A DNA stretch of 64,000 nt from Montifringilla adamsi (Eukaryota > Chordata > Aves > Passeriformes > Passeridae), in contig JAGGNK010007448.1 in the NCBI GenBank assembly GCA_017590115.1, positions 10,431,232 through 10,495,231 of the forward strand, read 5' to 3'. The number at the start of each line of letters is the position of its first letter. The first letter of the stretch is position 1. Shown piece after piece: positions 57,641-64,000 of the stretch. The position numbers and the translations under genes were made by a program. The notes under the pieces are model-generated. The model saw nothing but the letters and a program-made list of their open reading frames with translations, was not told the origin of the DNA and did not search any database.

Positions 57641-58270
57641 TGGCTCTGTGCAAGGCAGCAGCTATTTAGGGGCAGCGATTCTTGCTACTTTCAAAAGGGG
57701 AAAAAGTGTTACCTTGATACGTGCTCTTTTTTTTCCCCTAGTGCATAATAATTCCGTATGTATATAGGAAAAAGGAAGATAACCCAAGGCGAATTTAATT
57801 TCAGATTGGGTTTTTGCTTAATGTATTATTCATAGTATTATTTATATCATCACTTAGACATATCCCTGGCAATAAACTGAAAACTTAACTTTAACAATAT
57901 CGGGCACCTCTGTTTTGGGGGCGATGGTGGGCTGGGAGCCTTTGGCTCCTCTTCATCACATGCGAGGGTTTAATAAAGGCTGCGGGGTGGGGGAGGGTGT
58001 TTAATGAGGGGCTTGGAGGGGGGTTGTTTGGCAGCTTTTTTATTCCCCCCAACATTTTTGCTGCATGACCTGGTTTTGCATTTTTCTGCATCTATGTTCA
58101 TCTAATTAGGATGTTCTAAAAAGACCTGGACCACTTATTGTACAGAACTGTAGCCTGTGGGTATTTAATAAGGAGCTTTCAGTGGTACATTTGCATCTTT
58201 TGCTCCGGGTCTGAATAGCGAATTACCTTAAAGATCATTAGAAGCGCTGCTGCATTGTTAAAACCAGGCC
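57640..58270. promoter_or_regulatory. AT-rich block with octamer
   Basis: AT-rich at 57700-57900 and 58060-58270, around a G-rich part at 57970-58030. The octamer ATTTGCAT lies at 58189-58196, and CATCTAATTAGG near 58099. Confidence 0.35.
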
Positions 58271-58610
58271 ACGGTATTCTAATGACAGTTTAAAACTTGA
58301 GGCGTTCCCTCTGCCACGGCTCACCCCGGCATAATTGCGTGCTGCACGGGTGACCCTGCTGGAGACGGCGGCTCCGGGCAGCGCGTCCCCGGGCTGTGCG
58401 GGCAGGTGCGCTCCCACCCGAGCACCCCGCACTCCGCAGAGCGGCGGCGGCAGCGCCGGCAGCGAGCCCGGCTCGTGTGCGCGCTGCTCGGGTGCGCGCC
58501 GGCAGCGAGCCCGGCTCGTGTGCGCGCTGCTCGGGTGCGCGGCGGCGGCAGCGAGGTGCGGGGCCGGGGAGCGCAGCCGGGGTGTCCCCAGCACTGGCGC
58601 TGCTCTGTGC
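58270..58610. other. CpG island-like segment
   Basis: Dense CpG from about 58370 to 58580, including a 43-bp tandem duplication. Multiple frames on both strands are open only because stops are rare here. No promoter motif or exon was recognised. Confidence 0.5.
58455..58540 (+). repeat. 43-bp tandem duplication
   Basis: Copies at 58455-58497 and 58498-58540, both beginning GCCGGCAGCGAGCCCGGCTC. They appear identical. CpG content is very high. Confidence 0.9.
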
Positions 58611-59930
58611 TCCCACAGCCCTGCCACCGAGGGGCCGTGCAGCTCTGGGGAAGGAACAGCACAGGCTGAGCCCAGGGCCAGCCCTCGGGAGGCTGGGAGC
58701 AGCGTGGGTGGCTGGCCCGAGGGCTGAGCCCCTTGTGCAACCTTGGGCTTGGCCCCCGGGCTGCTTTGCCCAGCTCCTCCTTCCCAAATGTATTCCTCTC
58801 TCTGTCTGGCCCTTGTGGTTGGTGTTTGCTCTTTCCACAACACGTTTTGTGGAGCTCATGGGCTTTGTGCCTGCCCAGATCTTAGGACAGAACTTGGAGA
58901 GGTTTCCCACAGCGGCTTTCACCTTGCGTGTGCCAGCTGAGTGACGGTGCTGACCAGGGCTGAGCACTGCTCCTGCTTTGTGTCCCTGCCTGGTCAAGCG
59001 TCAGTGCTGTGTCCGCCAGTGGACAAGCCTGTGCCGTGTTTGGTATTTCCCACCTTTCTGGCTATTCCTTCCTGGCTGCGGAAGTGATGCCAAGCCGAAT
59101 CCAAGAGTCCATGTGCAGGACCAGGGGGGCTGTGCAGTCCAGGGAGCCCCTTGTTGCCTTCCCTTCACCCTCCCTGGGTGCTGCCGGGCCAGATGGCCCA
59201 GGAACCGAGCTCCTCTTTGTGCTAAGGGTGCTGCTCTCCCTGGGGCTGCGAGGGTGTGCAGCCACGCCTGAGCACTTCTTGCTGAGAAAATCAGTGCTGG
59301 TGAGGCAGCCAGGCTCTGATGGAGTCTCATGTTGAGGAATTACGTAAAGAAATGGGGGACCTTCAGGTGAATGCACTGCTTGGGCAGGTGAATGGTTTTA
59401 GGTGGTTAAAACTGCCAGGAGTAGGCTGGTGATTTGGCAGAGAAGCTGTTTGTGCAGGGAAGAATTTCTCTTTAAAAAATTCAGTGTAACCAGCATTATT
59501 TTTTTCCTCTGGGATCCCAGACAATGAATGCACAGGCCTGTTCATTAATATCAGTTGTCTTCTGCAGGGAGTATCCAGATTTGTCGTGCCAGGTTTTAAA
59601 TTTTTAATGTATTACCAGTTCTTACGCGGAGCAGGCCTTTTCTTTGTTCTTTTTTACACTAATACTGTTTTGTATTCAGCCTCGCGCTCAACTGATGCAT
59701 CTCTCGGTGTCCCTTGTAAAAGCTCTCCCCTTATCAGCCCTGTTAGGTCTGACAAAGTCTGTCTTTGTGAGTTCCCGCAAATGTTCGTGTCCAATTTTCT
59801 TTTCAGAAGAGCGGGGTGGGTGTTTGAACAGTAATTGCTCTATGCAAATCCGCGGCTGCTTTGGCGACGCCGGTGCCGCGGCTCCGCGGTGCGGGACCCG
59901 GTGTGGCGCGTGGGTCACTGCACAGGCTGG
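58610..59930. other. Mixed stretch with octamer
   Basis: GC-rich to 59330, AT-richer at 59340-59830, with ATGCAAAT at 59842-59849 beside a CpG cluster at 59860-59910. Overlapping frames up to 109 codons lack domains. Confidence 0.45.
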
Positions 59931-59933
59931 GGA

Positions 59934-60173
59934 GCGGGGACAGCGGGGACCAGAGGGGACCAGCGGTGGCCAACGATGGCCAGAGAGGACCAGCAGGGAC
60001 CAGTCGTGGCCAAAGGGGACCAGTGGTGGCCAATGATGGCCAGAGGGGACCAGCAGGGACCAGCGGTGATCAGCAGTGACCAGCGGTGGCCAGCAGTGAC
60101 CAGCGGTGATCAGCAGTGACCAGCAGTGACCAGTGGTGGCCAGCGGTGGCCAGCGGGGACCAGCGGTGCCTCC
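59934..60173 (+). repeat. 10-bp minisatellite (GACCAGCRGT-type)
   Basis: About 24 degenerate ten-base units such as GACCAGCGGT, GGCCAGCAGT and GATCAGCAGT. The right half keeps exact 10-bp spacing. Minus-strand frames through it read as His/Trp/Ser/Leu repeats and are artefacts. Confidence 0.9.
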
Positions 60174-60355
60174 GAGCTGGAGGGGCACTGGGGCCACCAC
60201 GGCTGTCGCCTGCTCTCCCCCGTGGGTTCCCTGCAGGGGAATCACCCCCGGATTTTCCCGGGCTCTGCACCGATCCGGAGCTCCCGTTTCAGCCTGTGCC
60301 CGCTCCGGCCGGGCTGGGCCTGGGGCTCTGCTGCCCGGCCGTGCCTGGAGGTCAC

Positions 60356-60408
60356 CTCGCATGAAGTCCCCTCGCGTGAAGTCCCCTCGCGTGAAGTCCC
60401 CTCGCGTG
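60356..60408 (+). repeat. 15-bp tandem repeat, 3.5 copies
   Basis: CTCGCGTGAAGTCCC units at 60356, 60371 and 60386 plus a partial at 60401. The first has CGCATG for CGCGTG. Confidence 0.95.
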
Positions 60409-60730
60409 CTGTGCACAGCCCTCAGGCACATTCTGGGCTGCGGCTGTAGAGTCGAACCAGACCAAGCGATTTGCATGACAGACTGTAACTCTTAAAAATC
60501 TTGCTCGTAAACATAAATAATTAATCACATTATAGTTTTTATCATGCTTTTCCTTCCTAGCAGTATTAATAAGTAGCTCATCTTCTAGCAACACCTGTTA
60601 AACCCAAAGCTGTCAGTCTTTATTTTCCCTAGAGAGCCAGGGAAAAATTTGTTATGCAATAATTTCTCTTTTACTTTATGCTGTGACTTCGATGTGTTTT
60701 GTGTTGATCTGTGTGTACACAACGTGTGAG
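60409..60730. promoter_or_regulatory. AT-rich block with octamer
   Basis: ATTTGCAT at 60469-60476 and ATAAATAATTAATCAC near 60513-60528 in complex AT-rich DNA. Function is inferred. Confidence 0.35.
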
Positions 60731-61640
60731 AATTGTCTCTGTTATTTGCTTGCTTTGTGCACACCCTGCCCTGCCTGGGACGGCACGGGGGGTCCTGGCT
60801 GTTCCCCCCAAGGTACCATCACACTCCTCTGCAGGTGCAGGCCTCGGGCACGGGGAGCCCTGTGAGGGGCAGTGCTGGTGGCTCAGTGTGGCTCCACAGT
60901 GCCTGGCTGCACTCCTGCACCCTGACCCAGCGGCCCAGGAGCCACCAGCACTTGCAGAACCTTTATTTCCACTTATTTCCCTCGTACAGCAGACATGTGC
61001 TGCCAGTGCCTGCTCAGAGACCCCTTGGGGACCACCCAGACAGAGGGGGTCAGTCAGGATCAGCTGCTGCCCATCCCCTCTGCTCTGGTCACCGCCCTTT
61101 TGTCCCTGTGCCCAGGAGCCCATCCTGGGGACAGCCACAGGCTGTGCCCTCTCCAGCTCCCATTTCCCCGTGGCTCTGCTCGTGGCAGAGGTCCCCGTGA
61201 CTCTCTGGGTGCTTTGCAGTGGCAGGGGCCGTGCGGGCTGGGTGGGCTGCGTGGGGGCAACCCAGCAGTGCCTGCCCGTGGGGCTGCAGCAGCTCCTGGC
61301 TGCTCCAGCTCCAGCCCTGAGTGCCCTGGGAGAGGATGCCGTGCACAGCTGCACATGCATCCCCCTTGCACCACAGGCACGGGTCACAGCTGTCACCCCC
61401 TGTGCTGCCCGGGCTCCGTTTGCCCTTTTGGGGTCAGGTCTCTCAGCTCGGGCACTGCCATGTCCCCGTCACTGCCCGTGCCTGTGGCGGTGCCAGCGTT
61501 GCCTGGGACGTGGGGAAGGGACTTTGTGGTGCCCTGCTCCATCTGCGCGGGCTGCCCCCTCCTCTTCCTCAGCTTTCAGCACTGGAATTCCAATCTCACG
61601 CTCATGCAAAGAGGACTGCAATAAATCTTGCAGTCAGCAT
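60730..61640. other. GC-rich stretch with long chance open frames
   Basis: Plus frames of 310 and 209 codons and a minus frame of 241 codons overlap. All are Ala/Cys/Pro/Ser-rich, with no domain or signal of selection visible. Treated as non-coding. Confidence 0.5.
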
Positions 61641-63021
61641 TAGATATTGTTTGTTTTAGCTGCCTTGCACTTCATGTTTCCCCTTTTAAGGCAGAGCCAT
61701 TCCGAAAGGTTAGATTCACAGTTAGTGGCGCTTTAGCTCTCCCTTTTGAATCAGTGAGGTTGCCGTTTTATTGCTCTCTGACTTGCACTTCAGTGATGAG
61801 AGTAAACTAGCATCAGATTAAAGGTCAGCAAATCCCATCAAAGAGAGGAATATTAGGGGCACAGATAGTTGGAGAGGCAGCACACCACTGGGTATTGACA
61901 GGGTGATTCCAGGGTATCACTCAGCAGAATTATAGCTGCCCAGAGAGTCAGTACTGCTTTAATGAGCCTGTGTGAAGAGGAAGAGGGTGGATTTATGTAG
62001 TTCCTCATAATTTTCTGTAGAGACTGTTATTGCAGACATTCTGTGGAGTGTTCTGGTCTTTCATTTAATTCAAAGGTCCTGGAGCTTTTCCATCCAAAGA
62101 TTCCTTTCTGTTAGCTCAAATCAAAGCTGACATCTCTGCCTCTGCCACCTGAAGCAGTGGCTCAGGGAAGGGCTGTTCCTAGCAGGTTCCAGGTCCTCTA
62201 TGCAGGTAATCCAATCTGTAGGGCTGAGCAGGGGCCTTGCTGGTGTGTGTTTCACCATCATAGAGGCAGCTAAAATAGTCACTTCTCTGTCACTCTGAAA
62301 CAAAAAAGGTAGGGATTTACAGTGTGTTCTTCTGGGTGTCTGTGCTGGGAATCCCACCCTGTCAAGTAAGTATTGCTTCCAGTGCCTGGTTTGCATGGTT
62401 TACATGTGCTTTCCTTCTTTTGTTGAAATTAAATAAATTAAAATAAATTAAATAAAATACAGAAAGCACAGGAGGCCAACTGTGGGTACATCAGGTCATG
62501 TAAACCCCTGCAAGGAGGAGAGCACCATGGGGAAGCAGAAAGTTGCAGTATTTATTCCTGCTCCCTCCTCTCTGGTGCTAGGATATAGAGGTGGGAATAG
62601 AATGTTTATGCTGGGCAATAACAAAATATTCCAGACCTTGCCCAAACCCTTGCTTCTCCCTGAAGTCAGCAGCTGGAGCATCTCTGTGTGCAGAGTCCCT
62701 CCTAAGACTCACTTGGTGCTTATGCAGCTTTTGTTTACAGCTTGCTAAAAACAACAATTTATGAGCAACTTTACCAATCAGCTTTAGAATCCCTTCAGTT
62801 TTATTACCCGGTGTAGATATCCATTTGTGTGATTTATTGGCAGGAAATTCTGCAAGTATAAAACTTTGATCATATTTTTACATGAGGGGGCATTTGTGCG
62901 ATGCTGAAGGGGACACCTCGTGTGCCTGAAGTGCTGCTGGGGCTGGCCTTGCTGTCCTGCAGCCCCCAGCTTCTGGGACACATCACCTGGAGGCTTTGCA
63001 AGGTCTCAGGGCTTTCCTCAT
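61640..63021. other. Mixed, mainly AT-rich stretch
   Basis: Contains an (AAATT)n-like run of AAATAAATTAAAATAAATTA near 62429 and ordinary complex sequence elsewhere. The segment 62900-63021 may be a decayed upstream part of the CR1 copy that follows. No gene recognised. Confidence 0.45.
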
Positions 63022-63142
63022 GATCTGGAGCAACCTGGACTGCTGGAAGCTCTTGTGGAAGGTGTCCCTGCCTTTAGAGGGGGTTGGAACTGCATGATCT
63101 GCAGAAGGTCCCTTCCAGCCCAAAGTGTTCAGTGATTCAGTG
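63022..63142 (+). mobile_element. CR1 retrotransposon 3' end
   Basis: GAGCAACCTGG, GTGGAAGGTGTCCCTGCC, GGGGGTTGGAACT, ATGATCTGCAGAAGG and TCCCTTCCAGCCCAAAG occur in the order of the avian CR1 3' untranslated region, ending in a GATTCAGTG remnant of the 8-bp terminal repeat. A 5'-truncated, inactive copy. The left end is uncertain and no target-site duplication was identified. Confidence 0.85.
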
Positions 63143-64000
63143 GGGGCTGCACCCAGCACCCCCAAAGCCACGTCTTGAGGAGTGCTTGGGGGCTCCCCTA
63201 ATCCACCTTGAGCGCACAGCCGCCTCCATAAAGCCAGGCTATGTCCCTTATAACAATGCAAATAAAACCTGGTGTCCCACTGCCAGGTGCCTGTGTCCTG
63301 CTGCGCTGGTGGCCCTGGTGGCATGCTGGTGTGGGGGCACAGCCACTCTCTGAGGGCATGGGGGACACTGTGCCAGTGACAGCAGTGCCTCTGTGTGAGC
63401 ACAACCACGCGTAGTCCACGTTCTGTGTTTGGAACACAAGATGGAGAAGTAAGATGGCTGCAGGGCCCAGGGAGGAAAGACATGCAAAGGGAACTTGGGT
63501 GAATTATCCAGTTGTGAAGGATCCTCACTGCCATGAGGGGTTTCTGGGGGAGGCTTGTGGAGATCCATAACATCCAGAGCTAAGCAAAGCTGGTGTTTTT
63601 AGCTGGAAGTGGGGTGCAGGGTTCTCCCCTCCTGGAGGAGGCTGCTCGCAGTCTGTGGTGGCTGCAGCTGAGAGAGCAGACTCCATCGCTCTGGCCAGGC
63701 TCTTCAGCTCAATGTGTATGTCAATACGGCTACAGCCTTCGAGAGAGTAAAGCCTGGGAAGTCCTTGGCCAAGCACAGTGCAGAAGAGGCACTGGGGGTG
63801 GGTGTTGGTTTGTAGAATCAGCATTATTAAAACCAGCCTGCTGTGGACTCGGTGCGATGCCATCGCAAGGGCGGCACGAGGGGAGGGTTCCTCGGGCAGC
63901 TCCTCGAGCAGAGCTCGGAGCTGTGCACGGAAAGCGGCGCTCCCAGAGCTGCTGAGGAGCCCTGGCAGCCCGTGTGGGGAGGAGGATGGAGCTGGAGCAG
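63143..64000. other. Mixed stretch to window end, with octamer and an open minus frame
   Basis: ATGCAAAT lies at 63256-63263. The minus strand is open at 63525-63863, with a fairly protein-like translation (RIDIHIELKSLARAMESAL) but weak splice context. The last 150 bases are GC-rich. No assigned gene. Confidence 0.4.

Noticed and set aside
59688..60476. 262-codon minus-strand frame rich in His and Trp
   Set aside because: It is the translation of the 10-bp minisatellite.
60711..61643. 310-codon plus-strand open frame
   Set aside because: Overlaps a 241-codon minus frame and is rich in Ala, Cys, Pro and Ser without family likeness.

Overview
The window looks like nuclear DNA from a bird. The best evidence is two fragments of CR1 retrotransposons: a minus-strand one at about 11198-11695 and a plus-strand 3' end at about 63022-63142. 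Both carry the 3' sequence typical of avian CR1. Interspersed repeats are otherwise sparse, GC-rich minisatellites are common, and one 138-base run of N (31363-31500) marks an assembly gap inside a (CCCAT)n repeat. There is no prokaryotic gene organisation, operon, CRISPR array, rRNA or convincing tRNA. I cannot name the species or the chromosome.

I find no protein-coding gene that I can assign. Long open frames occur mainly in GC-rich, stop-poor stretches, usually on both strands at once and with low-complexity translations, so I treat them as chance. Three places deserve a coding check: a possible minus-strand terminal exon at 23664-23863 with a downstream AATAAA, a possible 68-bp plus-strand exon at 34453-34520 behind a long pyrimidine tract, and a minus-strand open frame at 63525-63863.

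The layout is a mosaic. AT-rich blocks full of homeodomain (TAATTA), POU-octamer (ATGCAAAT), SOX and GATA-like sites alternate with GC-rich, apparently unconstrained DNA. The main AT-rich blocks are near 1.15-1.76, 2.6-3.1, 4.2-4.76, 5.2-6.9, 9.1-10.3, 20.0-20.4, 27.0-28.9, 29.4-30.2, 33.1-34.2, 36.0-37.1, 37.8-38.1, 43.2-44.0, 44.3-47.8, 49.66-50.0, 50.6-52.1, 53.1-54.1 and 55.9-56.3 kb. Short CpG clusters lie near 1.04, 3.75, 14.7, 23.2, 29.1, 39.4, 43.1, 45.4, 50.1 and 58.45 kb. This texture is typical of a regulatory gene desert next to a developmental transcription-factor gene, but conservation cannot be measured from one sequence and the target gene is not visible.

The most distinctive sequence-level observations are an exact 24-bp repeat pair at 18475 and 19359, a diverged repeat pair of about 45 bp at 16562 and 27042, ten near-identical 62-bp tandem units at 54157-54776 that lack stop codons in all three minus frames, an excess of exact POU octamers (13 counted by eye), and a CR1 copy that seems to have lost its reverse-transcriptase core. 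I see no evidence for a new multi-gene system.
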